Notes: generated from the letters alone by a model not told the origin. A stretch of DNA of 63,102 bases from Synergistaceae bacterium (GCA_030533085.1 JAUNJZ010000011.1:1-63102); one strand, 5' to 3'; positions 41,809-49,871 are shown, counted from the stretch's first letter. A program made the numbers and translations.

Positions 41809-42417
41809 CTATTCTTCTCTGCTCTTCTCCGCCGTATCCTTATCGTTATCCTTTACGCTCTGGATAATCATAAAAACCGGAACGACAGCCTCGTCTGTGT
41901 AATAGCCTTCCTCAACCGATGGGGCGCGGTAAAGCCCGGCCTTTTCGGCTATCTCGGTAAGCTCGCGCATCACGCCGCGCTCGGTGGGACGCGGCTGATA
42001 AAGAACGAAAAGCCCGTCAGGCGTCCTGATCATCGCGTAATTTATCGCGTCGGAGGAAAGTCCCTCGCCAATCCCGCTCTCCTCTATGAAATCTCTCGTG
42101 AAGAACATCTTCTTGCCTATGGGGAAGAATCGCTCCGGAGACAGCTTCTTCTCAAGACGCAGAGCCTCGGCCTTCACCAGATTCATGTCGCGCAGAATGT
42201 CGTGCGCCGCCGCTTGACGCCTCTGCTGGTTTGAGGATATCCACCAGACGGCGATGAAGGCGATTATCACGCCGAAGACAATGACCCTCGCGGCGGTATG
42301 ACGCTGCGGCTTATTTACGTCGCCTTCGCGGTGAAGCTCCTCCACATGCTCGCGCATCTCCTCGCTCTTCTTTTCGTCCCGTTTCTCCTCTTCTTTTTTC
42401 TTCTCTTCTTCAGACAT
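41809..42417 (-). CDS. Pseudopilin-like protein without prepilin site (copy 2)
   Basis: 202 aa from ATG 42417, with GGAG upstream. The N-terminal 40 residues are almost all Lys/Glu/Arg (cytoplasmic). One membrane helix follows at about 44-61, then HDILRDMNLVKAEALRLEKKL and a globular part with GLFVLYQPRPTERGVMRELTEIA and VPVFMIIQSV. The order of motifs parallels the neighbouring gene, suggesting distant paralogy. No cleavage motif. Not recognised as any named family. Confidence 0.7.
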   Translation of the reverse strand: MSEEEKKKEEEKRDEKKSEEMREHVEELHREGDVNKPQRHTAARVIVFGVIIAFIAVWWISSNQQRRQAAAHDILRDMNLVKAEALRLEKKLSPERFFPIGKKMFFTRDFIEESGIGEGLSSDAINYAMIRTPDGLFVLYQPRPTERGVMRELTEIAEKAGLYRAPSVEEGYYTDEAVVPVFMIIQSVKDNDKDTAEKSREE

Positions 42418-42572
42418 GTTCATCCGCTCCCTTTTTATATTTAATACGGCCTTCTTTTAACGCTCTTCAGCGCCGCGGCTAATATAAAAATTCTAGCGGA
42501 TATACTTTTTATTTTCGTTTGTAGGAATACCTTTATTGTAATAAGTGTAAAGACGGAAAAGTCCCAGTCTTG

Positions 42573-42638
42573 CGCCGCCCTACAGGCGGCGGGGGCGAGC
42601 TTCTTCAGCGCGCCCCCGTTCTTCGGGGAAAATCCCCG
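42573..42638. other. Cluster of three GC-rich hairpins
   Basis: Three adjacent perfect hairpins: CGCCGCC/GGCGGCG (42573-42579 with 42585-42591), GGGGGCG/CGCCCCC (42591-42597 with 42611-42617) and CGGGG/CCCCG (42624-42628 with 42634-42638). They lie behind the flavin reductase gene. No U-tract follows on either strand. The neighbouring 42424-42570 stretch is sharply AT-rich and shows no convincing gene. Confidence 0.5.
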
Positions 42639-42674
42639 CCCTATCGTCACAGATTATTTTTTTACTTCGCCCTT

Positions 42675-44042
42675 TTACTTCACCGCGCTGAAGAGGTCAT
42701 TCAGCGCCTCGCTCATTACCGGATGTGTGAATATCATGTCGCGCAGCGCGCTGTAGGGCAGCTTAGCGTTCATGGCCAGCGTAACGATGTTTATCATTTC
42801 ATGGGATTCCTCGCAGTAGAGCGCCGCCCCAAGTATCAGCCCGGTTTTAGCGTCTACGACGGCCTTGAGCATTCCTGTGTAGCTGCCGAGCACATGCGAC
42901 CGTGGAAGCCCCGTTACCGGCATCACGGCGCTTTTTATCTCATATCCCTTTGCGAGCGCCTCCTTTTCCGTCAGACCGACGCGCGAGAGCGGAGGGAAGA
43001 GAAATACGCTGTAGGGGATATTGCGCCCTGTGCTCTTTCTATCGCCGCCGTTGAAATCATCCAGCACTATGCGGGCGTCGTCCTGCGAGATGTAGGTGAA
43101 CTGCGGGCTGCCCGCCGCGTCTCCGATAGCCCATATTCCTGGCGCGGTCGTGCGCATCCTTTCATCGACGACTATCGCTCCGCGCGGCGTAGTTTCAACT
43201 CCCGCGGCTTGGAGATTCAGCTCCCCCGTGTTGGGAACGCGCCCTGTGGATACCAGCAGCGCGTCGCATTTCACGGAGGCTTCCTTGCCGCCGGCGGCGT
43301 ATTTCACAACCGCGCCGCCGCTCTCATTTTCAACGGAGAGAATTTTTACTCCGAATACAAAGTTGATCCCCTGCTCCTCCAGCGTCTTCGTCACCGCCGC
43401 CGCGACGTCCTCATCCTCATTCGGGAAAAGCCCCGGCAAATCCTGAAGCACTGTAACCTCGGAGCCGAAACGGCGGTATATGGAGGCGAATTCAAGGCCG
43501 ATATTGCCGCCTCCTATGACGACGAGCCGGCGCGGCAGCTTCTCAAGCTCAAGCATTCCCTCGCTGCTGTAGGCGACGGGACATTCCGCAAGTCCCTCTA
43601 TAGGCGGAATGAAGGGAAGCGCGCCTGTGTCGATCACTATCTTTTCCGCCGTGAGCGAGGCGCTGTAATCCCGCCCTGTAACCTCTATCTCGGAGGGAGA
43701 GGTAAATTTTGCCGTTCCGGTGTAGAGCGTTATCTGAGGATCGCTGTCGAAGATATTGAACATTTTGTCGAGTATCTTTTCGCGCAGCCTCTTCTTGTCG
43801 CGGACAGCCCCGGCGTAAAAGGCGGCCTTCCGCTCAAAATCAGGCAGCTCCTTTATGCGCGAGAGTTCGGCTCTGTTGACGAGAAACTTCGTCGGCACGC
43901 AGCCCACGTTCGGGCAGCTCCCGCCGTACATCTTATCCGACTTCTCGACCAGCGCGACCTTGCTTCCCTGAGCCGCAAGCGCGGCCGCGAGCGTTTTGCC
44001 CCCTTTTCCGAAACCTATCACTATCGCGTCAAATTTTTCCAT
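42675..44042 (-). CDS. FAD-dependent pyridine nucleotide-disulfide oxidoreductase (RclA/MerA-like)
   Basis: 455-aa flavoenzyme. FAD motif AIVIGFGKGGKTLAAALA (6-23), redox-active cysteines in GGSCPNVGCVPTKFL (about 40-54), NAD motif VVIGGGNIGLEFASIYRRFG, the second FAD motif GIWAIGDAAGSPQFTYI and a C-terminal dimer domain with the TLAMNAKLPYSALRDMIFTHPVMSEAL segment. The IGFGKGGKTLA start resembles RclA/hypothiocyanite reductases more than lipoamide dehydrogenase. The substrate is unproven; oxidative/halogen stress defence is possible. Single gene. Confidence 0.88.
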   Translation of the reverse strand: MEKFDAIVIGFGKGGKTLAAALAAQGSKVALVEKSDKMYGGSCPNVGCVPTKFLVNRAELSRIKELPDFERKAAFYAGAVRDKKRLREKILDKMFNIFDSDPQITLYTGTAKFTSPSEIEVTGRDYSASLTAEKIVIDTGALPFIPPIEGLAECPVAYSSEGMLELEKLPRRLVVIGGGNIGLEFASIYRRFGSEVTVLQDLPGLFPNEDEDVAAAVTKTLEEQGINFVFGVKILSVENESGGAVVKYAAGGKEASVKCDALLVSTGRVPNTGELNLQAAGVETTPRGAIVVDERMRTTAPGIWAIGDAAGSPQFTYISQDDARIVLDDFNGGDRKSTGRNIPYSVFLFPPLSRVGLTEKEALAKGYEIKSAVMPVTGLPRSHVLGSYTGMLKAVVDAKTGLILGAALYCEESHEMINIVTLAMNAKLPYSALRDMIFTHPVMSEALNDLFSAVK

Positions 44043-44177
44043 TCGATATACCTCCGAAATGTTATTTGTATTTTTTTTAATTACATTATTGACAGCATAA
44101 CCGCTTTACGAGGGATGTCAAGCGCAAAAAACGTTTTTTGAAATTATTTCACTCTGTCCGTCTTGCCGCGGAGATAT

Positions 44178-44205
44178 AAAAAAGCGCCCCTTCAAGTCAG
44201 GGCGC
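44178..44205 (-). terminator. Intrinsic terminator after ggt
   Basis: GCGCCC (44184-44189) pairs with GGGCGC (44200-44205), and six T follow on the minus strand (44183-44178). It lies about 44 bases downstream of the gamma-glutamyltransferase stop. Confidence 0.8.
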
Positions 44206-44248
44206 CCTTTTGTTATTGCTTTCGTTCAGCGGTTCTCAAATCGAGTTT

Positions 44249-45859
44249 TTAATATACGGCGACGTAACCGTCCGCACGCGGCTCCGATGCGCCCAGCAGC
44301 GTGTCGCCGTCGCGCAGGATTATCTGCCCTCTGCCGTAGGAGCCGCTGTCGTAGTCCACATGCAGCTCATGTCCCATATCCGCCAGATCTCTGATTATGT
44401 GGTTCGCCGCTCCCTGTTCCAGACCGACGCGCCTGCCCTCAAGCCACTGCCAGCGCGGGGCGTCCAGCGCCTCCTGCGGGTTCATCGCGAAATCGACCAT
44501 ATTGACTATCATCTGCAAATGACCCTGCGGCTGCATGAAAGCCCCCATCACGCCAAAGGGGCCGAGCGCGCCGCCGTCCTTTGTGATGAAGCCCGGGATT
44601 ATCGTATGATATGGCCGCTTGCCCGGCTCAAGAAAGTTTGGCGAGGCCGCGTCGAGCGAGAAATTATTCCCGCGATTGTGCAGCGTAACGCCGCACCCTG
44701 GAACGCATAGGCCGGAGCCGAAACCGCGGTAGTTGCTCTGTATCATCGAAACCATATTGCCCTCTCCGTCTGCTGCCGCGAGGTAGACCGTGCCGCCTGA
44801 GCTCTGCCGCTCTGAGGTCGGCATTCCCGCGCGGCGCGGGTCGATGAGCGCGGCGCGGCGGACGGCAAACTCTTCGGAGAGCAGCTCTTCTACGCTCCGG
44901 CGCATGGATCGCGGCTCTCCCACCTCGGCCAGCGCCTCGGCAAAGGCGAGCTTTACCGCCTCCAGCTGCAAATGATAGCTGCGCGCGCTTTCACGCTCCG
45001 TCAGCTCGAATCTCTTCAGGATGTTGAGCGCCATCAGCGCGACTATTCCCTGGCCGTTCGGCGGTATCTCCCAGATGTCGAAGCCTTTGTAGTTCACGCC
45101 GATCGGCTCCACCCATTCCGGCGCGAAGGCGGCGAGGTCTGCCGCGCGCAGCCAGCCGCCGTATTCTTTTGAATAGGCGTCAATCGCGGCCGCAATGCTT
45201 CCCTCGTAGAAGTCGCGCGCGCCGCTTGCCGCGATTCTGCGAAGCGACTCCGCCTGAGCCGCGCTGCGCCATATTTCGCCGGCTTCGGGGGCGCGTCCTT
45301 CCGTCGTGAAGCTCTCAAAGAGCGGCGCGAATTCCCTGCCGCTCAGATTTTTTTTAAAAAGGGCGAATGCCTTCTTCCAGAGCGCGCTGACTGTGGGAGA
45401 TACAGGAAAGCCGTTCTGCGCGTAATATATCGCCGGTTCAAGCAGCGTTTCAAGCGGCAGCCTGCCAAAGCGCGCGTTCAGCTCCGCCCAGGCAGCAGGC
45501 GCTCCGGGAACGGTGACAGTCTCCCAACCGTAGAGCGGCATACATTTGAGGCCGCGCGCCGACAGCTCCGCCGCGGCGGCCTTCGCGGCGGCGGGGCCGC
45601 TCGAATTGAGGCCGTGAAGCCGCCCCTCCGTCCAGACGAGGGCGAAAGCGTCTCCGCCTATGCCGTTGCTTGTCGGCTCTACGACCGTCAGGCAGGCGGC
45701 GGCCGCAACGGCCGCGTCAACGGCGTTACCGCCCTTCCTTATCATTTCAAGCCCCGCCTGCGCGGCGAGAGGCTGAGTCGTCGCCGTCATGCCGCGAGAA
45801 CCGCAGACAAGCGTGCGACGAGAGGGATATCTGTATTTTTCCGCGTTGAATTTCATCAT
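44249..45859 (-). CDS. ggt: Gamma-glutamyltransferase
   Basis: 536-aa Ntn-hydrolase that should self-cleave before the nucleophile Thr in SSGGTVYLAAADGEGNMVSMIQSNY (about 350-375). The N-terminal half has the typical AAQAGLEMIRKGGNAVDAAVAAAACLTVVEP and GIGGDAFALVW. A signal peptide is not visible, so a cytosolic enzyme acting on gamma-glutamyl compounds or glutathione-like substrates is likely. The usual PLSSMxP motif is not obvious, as in YwrD-like members. TTG 45862 or ATG 45859; no strong ribosome site. Confidence 0.88.
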   Translation of the reverse strand: MMKFNAEKYRYPSRRTLVCGSRGMTATTQPLAAQAGLEMIRKGGNAVDAAVAAAACLTVVEPTSNGIGGDAFALVWTEGRLHGLNSSGPAAAKAAAAELSARGLKCMPLYGWETVTVPGAPAAWAELNARFGRLPLETLLEPAIYYAQNGFPVSPTVSALWKKAFALFKKNLSGREFAPLFESFTTEGRAPEAGEIWRSAAQAESLRRIAASGARDFYEGSIAAAIDAYSKEYGGWLRAADLAAFAPEWVEPIGVNYKGFDIWEIPPNGQGIVALMALNILKRFELTERESARSYHLQLEAVKLAFAEALAEVGEPRSMRRSVEELLSEEFAVRRAALIDPRRAGMPTSERQSSGGTVYLAAADGEGNMVSMIQSNYRGFGSGLCVPGCGVTLHNRGNNFSLDAASPNFLEPGKRPYHTIIPGFITKDGGALGPFGVMGAFMQPQGHLQMIVNMVDFAMNPQEALDAPRWQWLEGRRVGLEQGAANHIIRDLADMGHELHVDYDSGSYGRGQIILRDGDTLLGASEPRADGYVAVY

Positions 45860-45998
45860 CAAACACCACGCCAGTAAGATTTTTTGTATTTATACATCAA
45901 AAATAAATAAATTACCATAGCCCCCTTTTTTAGAAAGCGGGCGCTGTCTTTTGTTCCCCGCTCCTGTTAAAATAAGCTCGTATGCGTATTGACGGGAG

Positions 45999-46571
45999 GT
46001 GTCAGCTCTGCTATCAGCTTCGGACGGATCACGATGGGAATGGAGAATCTTTTCCAACAGCCCGCTCGATCAGCTGCGGCCGCTTTTCGGCAAGCTCAGG
46101 CGCGCGAATCACAAAAAGGACCGCGATATTTATATTATTTCCAGATTCACCGGAGCAAATCTTAAAGTCAGAGGCGCTGCGATGGATATAAAAATAAAGC
46201 TTGAGGACTCCACGCTCGGAGCAGAGCGCTGGAAGCCGGTTTTTAAGACCCCCTTTCCCCCCGCGCTTTCGGCCTTCTCCGCAATTACCGGCTACATGGG
46301 CGCGCCAATGCACGTTTCGCTGGCGGACGGAGTCCTCCCGCGCGGAGCGCATATAGCGACGGTGGAAGCGGAAAAGGAGCGGGACATTTATATGGTAAAG
46401 GACGCGATTATAGAGTACGGCAGTGTCTCCTTCGGAAAGCGACGAATGTGGAGCCTTTGCGCGGAGAGCGCGGAGCTATCGCAGGTAGAATATTTCATCA
46501 GCGGCTGCCGCATAAAAAATGTAATGACCGCCAGTTATGTAACAATGCTGAAGCATTTTTTAAACTGGTAA
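45999..46571 (+). CDS. WEWR-motif protein, CYTH-like fold (copy 1)
   Basis: 190 aa. WEWR at 13-16, then RDIYIISR (42-49), NLKVRG (54-59), MDIKIKLED (62-70) and later EKERDIYMVKDAI (125-137) with a closing VMTASYVTMLKHFL. The order of charged beta strands resembles CYTH/triphosphate tunnel enzymes, but the ExExK signature is only WEWR-like. Its paralog lies at 46751-47338. The only in-frame near-standard start is GTG 45999, which overlaps the GGGAGG ribosome site; CTG 46008 would be ideally spaced. Function unknown; near ppx. Confidence 0.75.
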   Translation: MSALLSASDGSRWEWRIFSNSPLDQLRPLFGKLRRANHKKDRDIYIISRFTGANLKVRGAAMDIKIKLEDSTLGAERWKPVFKTPFPPALSAFSAITGYMGAPMHVSLADGVLPRGAHIATVEAEKERDIYMVKDAIIEYGSVSFGKRRMWSLCAESAELSQVEYFISGCRIKNVMTASYVTMLKHFLNW

Positions 46572-46600
46572 TTGACATATCGCCGCCGGAGTTATATGCT
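46572..46600 (+). promoter_or_regulatory. Consensus promoter between the two WEWR genes
   Basis: Perfect TTGACA (46572-46577), exact 17-base spacer, TATGCT (46595-46600). It starts at the stop codon of the first WEWR gene. Expected start of transcription is near 46608. Confidence 0.72.
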
Positions 46601-46607
46601 ATCAGCG

Positions 46608-46717
46608 TAAGATGGGCACAATACAGAATAGCTCTTTGCAGTAGGAGGCTAGCTCTGTATTTTTATATAAATGATGCGGGACGGCCTCTTCTGTGAAGAG
46701 AACGTCCCGCATTTTTT
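46608..46717 (+). ncRNA. Candidate small RNA or attenuator leader
   Basis: From the expected start of the consensus promoter to the terminator runs about 110 nt without a convincing gene. It folds into a first hairpin, ATACAGA/TCTGTAT (46621-46627 with 46654-46660) extended by TAGCT/GGCTA. An AGGAGG stretch sits in its loop, and the terminator hairpin follows. Either a free-standing sRNA or a regulated leader of the second WEWR-ppx operon. I do not recognise a known riboswitch class. Confidence 0.45.
46674..46717 (+). terminator. Intrinsic terminator/attenuator before the second WEWR gene
   Basis: ATGCGGGACG (46674-46683) pairs with CGTCCCGCAT (46703-46712), with an inner CTCTT/AAGAG stem, and six T follow. 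It lies 34 bases before the next ATG. Confidence 0.85.
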
Positions 46718-46750
46718 ACGCCCCGGTACGGGGGAAAGGAGTTTTTTGTT

Positions 46751-47338
46751 ATGGGAATCGTTGCTCGCTGGGAATGGAGAACTTTTGGAGAGGGGTCGTT
46801 CGGAAGCTGCGAGGATACTATACGCGCGCTTGGAATGGAGGGCAATAAAAAGACGGAAGAGCTTTATATACTTTCAAAGAAGAGCGACGAGAATATAAAG
46901 ATTCGCTTTGACGTGGTAGACGTCAAGTCGCTTCAGAATGTCAACGGCGACAGGCTCGAACAGTGGCTGCCCATACTCAAGACAGGCTTCCCTATTTCCG
47001 TCGTGACGCTGGAAGAGCTGTTCAAAATATTCAAAACCGAAGCGCCGGAGTTCAAGCGCGGCGAGTACGGTTACGAAGAATTTCTTGACGAAGTTATCCG
47101 CCCCTGCCCCGACCTCGAACTGGTGGAGGTCAAAAAGAGCCGCGACATCTACAAAATCGACGGCGCCACCGCAGAGATAGCGGAATGCTCCTTCAACGGA
47201 AAAGGCTGGCGCACGATATGCGTCGAGCACGAGGACCCGGCGCTCGTCATATCCGTCGTTAAGAAGCTCGGCCTGAGCGGCGCGCCCAACGTCAACTACA
47301 TTCAGGCCATGAAGAAATCCGTGGGGATGAGCAGATAA
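46751..47338 (+). CDS. WEWR-motif protein, CYTH-like fold (copy 2)
   Basis: 195 aa starting MGIVARWEWRTF after AAAGGAG. Same motif order as copy 1: WEWR (7-10), ELYILSKK, NIKIRFDVVDVKSL, then VEVKKSRDIYKIDGATAEIAECSF and a closing LGLSGAPNVNYIQAMKK. The last part looks like the end of CYTH domains (K-R-Y, then LGL-NV-Y). CYTH proteins bind triphosphate or polyphosphate. Its stop overlaps the ppx ATG by one base (TAATG), strong evidence of joint expression. The fold is inferred by eye and needs a profile search. Confidence 0.78.
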   Translation: MGIVARWEWRTFGEGSFGSCEDTIRALGMEGNKKTEELYILSKKSDENIKIRFDVVDVKSLQNVNGDRLEQWLPILKTGFPISVVTLEELFKIFKTEAPEFKRGEYGYEEFLDEVIRPCPDLELVEVKKSRDIYKIDGATAEIAECSFNGKGWRTICVEHEDPALVISVVKKLGLSGAPNVNYIQAMKKSVGMSR

Positions 47339-48255
47339 TGATAAAGGCTGTCATTGACGTCGGAACAAATTCCATAAAGTTCTGCCTCGCGGAGAGCGAA
47401 AGGCGCGACGGCTCCTTCACCGTTCTGAAGGACGCGAACAATATCGCGAAACTGGGCGAAGGGCTGCGGGAGAGCGGCCTTATATCCCCCGACGCGCTGG
47501 AAAGAAACGCGCTGGCAGCGGCCGGATTCGTAAAAGAGGCGCGAGAGGCCGGCGCTGACGACATCCATATCGTCGGCACAATGGCTTTGCGCACGGCGAA
47601 AAATACGGACGCCTTCAAAAGGCGCGTGAATGAGCTGACCGGTCTCGATATCCGCGTCATTCCCGGCGAGGAGGAGGCGCAGCTTTCCTACATCGCGGTC
47701 ATGTCAGGCATTCACGGCGCGGCGGAGGCCAACCTTGTATCATTCGACACGGGCGGCGGAAGCACGGAGTTCGTATTCGGCGAAGCGGGGGTGATGAAGC
47801 GCAAATTCAGCCTCAACATCGGAGGCATACGCATAACCGAGGATTATCTTTCCGAGACGCCAGTTCCGGCGGAAAGGCTGGCCGAGGCGCGCGCGTGTGT
47901 ACGCAAAGAGCTGAGCGACGGAGGCGTCACGCCAGGCGCGGAATTTCTTGTGGGGATGGGAGGAAATGTCACCAGCATCGCCTCAGTAAAGCATCGGATG
48001 AAAATATATGACCCTGATGTGATACAGGGCTCAAAGCTAACCCTTTCCGATATAAGGGGGCAGATCGCGGACTATGCGTCAAAGACGCTGGACGAACGCA
48101 GGAATATCGTCGGCCTCCAGCCGAAGCGCGCGGACGTGATACTCGCCGGCGCCTGTATCGTCGAGGCGGCGATGGAGCTTTGCGGCGTGGAGGAGCTGAC
48201 GGTCAGCGACAGGGGGCTGCGTCACGGATTGCTTTATAAGCTCTTTAAGGCGTAA
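47338..48255 (+). CDS. Ppx/GppA family phosphatase
   Basis: 305 aa, the short two-domain form. VIDVGTNSIKFCLAE (5-19) and LVSFDTGGGSTEFVFGE (about 137-153) are the phosphate-1/2 ATPase-fold motifs. PGEEEAQLSYIAVM, GMGGNVTSIASVK and RADVILAGACIVEAAM follow. Family members hydrolyse polyphosphate or pppGpp. The C-terminal HD-like domain of long Ppx is absent. Translation is coupled to the second WEWR protein. Confidence 0.92.
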   Translation: MIKAVIDVGTNSIKFCLAESERRDGSFTVLKDANNIAKLGEGLRESGLISPDALERNALAAAGFVKEAREAGADDIHIVGTMALRTAKNTDAFKRRVNELTGLDIRVIPGEEEAQLSYIAVMSGIHGAAEANLVSFDTGGGSTEFVFGEAGVMKRKFSLNIGGIRITEDYLSETPVPAERLAEARACVRKELSDGGVTPGAEFLVGMGGNVTSIASVKHRMKIYDPDVIQGSKLTLSDIRGQIADYASKTLDERRNIVGLQPKRADVILAGACIVEAAMELCGVEELTVSDRGLRHGLLYKLFKA

Positions 48256-48293
48256 CACGGAACAAAATAAAATATACCTAAGGAGGAACTATT

Positions 48294-49235
48294 ATGCGTA
48301 AGTTTTTAGTATTGGCTCTGGCGGCGGCGGTATTGGCTCTCTCTCTGACTCCGGCTATGGCGGCATATCCGGAAAAGCCAGTTAAAATAGTGAATTACGT
48401 CGCTCCAGGAGGGCTCATGGATGTGACGAGCCGCAAATTTATCTCCATAGCCCAAAAGTATACGGACGCCACCTTTGTGGTTGAGAACACGACAGGCGCT
48501 GGCGGACTCGTCGCTATCGGGGCCGTTCTGGAACAGCCGGCCGACGGCTACACGGTATTCGCCGCGACGACCTCTGTGGTTGACAAGGTGGTATCCGCAA
48601 AAAAGAATATCGACGAGATGGTTTGGGGTTTTGAGTGGGTAGCAATGCTGATGAAGGACCCTGAATGCGTCATCACCGCGGAGAAAGGGGAATACGATAC
48701 CTTTGAAAAGCTTGTCGCCGCGGCTAAAAAGGAGGACGGCCGGCAGATATGGGGCGGCCCTGCGACCGGCGGCAACGACCATATCTTCGCGCAGAATGTA
48801 TGGGCCGCGGCCGGTATAAAGGCGAAGTGGCTTCCCTACAAGAGCGGCCCAGAGGCAATGATGGGAACTCTCGCCGGTCAGAACGCCGCCTATGTGGGAA
48901 ATCCGGCCGACACGCAAGGACGTCAGGGCTACAAAATCGTGGCAATATCCTCTCCTAAACGTCTCCCCCAACTGCCTGACGTGCCGACATTCAAGGAGCT
49001 TGGTTACAAGGGACTGGACAATGAATTCATGTGGCGCGGCTTCGCGATAAAGAAGGGCGCGCCTGAAGAGGCGTATAAGTGGTGGGAAGAGCTGAATCAG
49101 AAGGTCGCCAAAGACCCTGAGTGGCGCTCTTTCCTCGTCCGTGACGGAATCGAGGTCAGCGACTGGGGACGTGATAAGTTCTCGAAGCAGGTGGAGATCG
49201 ATATCGCGGCGGCTCAGCGCTTCCTGAAAAAGTAA
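48294..49235 (+). CDS. Tripartite tricarboxylate transporter substrate-binding protein (TctC)
   Basis: 313-aa periplasmic protein with a signal peptide (1-23, ending PAMA^A). The Bug/TctC fold shows in YPEKPVKIVNYVAPGGLMDVTSRK, TTGAGGLVAIGAV and QLPDVPTFKELGYKGLD. Ligand unknown; family members bind citrate and other organic acids. AAGGAGG precedes the ATG. The hairpin downstream should raise its share relative to the membrane subunits. Confidence 0.93.
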   Translation: MRKFLVLALAAAVLALSLTPAMAAYPEKPVKIVNYVAPGGLMDVTSRKFISIAQKYTDATFVVENTTGAGGLVAIGAVLEQPADGYTVFAATTSVVDKVVSAKKNIDEMVWGFEWVAMLMKDPECVITAEKGEYDTFEKLVAAAKKEDGRQIWGGPATGGNDHIFAQNVWAAAGIKAKWLPYKSGPEAMMGTLAGQNAAYVGNPADTQGRQGYKIVAISSPKRLPQLPDVPTFKELGYKGLDNEFMWRGFAIKKGAPEEAYKWWEELNQKVAKDPEWRSFLVRDGIEVSDWGRDKFSKQVEIDIAAAQRFLKK

Positions 49236-49250
49236 TCGTAATATACAGAG

Positions 49251-49280
49251 CTCTCTCCGCCGCGTCGCCGGCGGAGAGAG
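49251..49280 (+). other. Intercistronic stem-loop between tctC and tctB
   Basis: CTCTCTCCGCCG (49251-49262) pairs perfectly with CGGCGGAGAGAG (49269-49280) around a 6-base loop. No U-run follows, so it is more likely an mRNA 3'-end stabiliser for the binding-protein message than a terminator. Confidence 0.6.
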
Positions 49281-49298
49281 GCGAAAGAGAGTGATTTT

Positions 49299-49859
49299 AT
49301 GATCAATGAACTTGCCTTCTTTTTAGGGACTCCGGCCGGCGGGCTCATCCTCTGCACAACGGGGACGCTGTTGCTGGCTCTGGCGGCGAGGTTTTCAGCA
49401 GCCTCCGGCAAGGGGGACAGGCTGGACTCGCTTATGGCCGCCTTCTTTTTTATTGAACTTTCATCCGCCTTTATCCTGCTTTCATTCGGCTTTGACGGCG
49501 CGGAGGAGGCGGAGAGCGACCCTGCGCTGGTTCCGCTGCTGTGGGGCGTATCGCTGCTGATCTGTTCTGTAACGCAGTTTATAAGGATATGGAACAAAAA
49601 GGACTATAAACCAATAAGGTATGGACATTTTGGGCGGGTCGCGGCGGTCATCGCGGTTGTCGCCGTCACTATAGCCCTCTTCAATACACTTGGCTTTTTT
49701 CTCAGCACAGGCGCGATGATAGCGGCGCTCATGTTCCTGATGGGCGAGCGGCGAATCGTGCTGGTGTGCGCCGCGGTATCCCTATGGATATTCGTAACGT
49801 GGGCCGTATTCAATAAGCTCCTGCTTCTCGGGCTGCCGACAGGCAGTCTCTTCCAATAA
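49299..49859 (+). CDS. Tripartite tricarboxylate transporter small membrane subunit (TctB)
   Basis: 186 aa with about four hydrophobic segments (roughly 14-30, 47-66, 76-92 and 112-155 as two helices). Size, topology and position between TctC and TctA identify it as the TctB-type subunit; sequence conservation in this family is low. ATG 49299 lies after AAAGAGAG. A 12-base gap separates it from tctA. Confidence 0.87.
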   Translation: MINELAFFLGTPAGGLILCTTGTLLLALAARFSAASGKGDRLDSLMAAFFFIELSSAFILLSFGFDGAEEAESDPALVPLLWGVSLLICSVTQFIRIWNKKDYKPIRYGHFGRVAAVIAVVAVTIALFNTLGFFLSTGAMIAALMFLMGERRIVLVCAAVSLWIFVTWAVFNKLLLLGLPTGSLFQ

Positions 49860-49871
49860 GGAGGCGTTGTC

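Noticed and set aside
42441-42650. 69-codon minus-strand frame covering the triple-hairpin region
   Set aside because: It crosses the three hairpins, has no ribosome binding site and its composition switches midway; it does not resemble a protein.
46671-46898. 75-codon plus-strand frame starting in the terminator before WEWR copy 2
   Set aside because: It runs through the terminator stem and overlaps the well-supported WEWR copy 2 in another frame.
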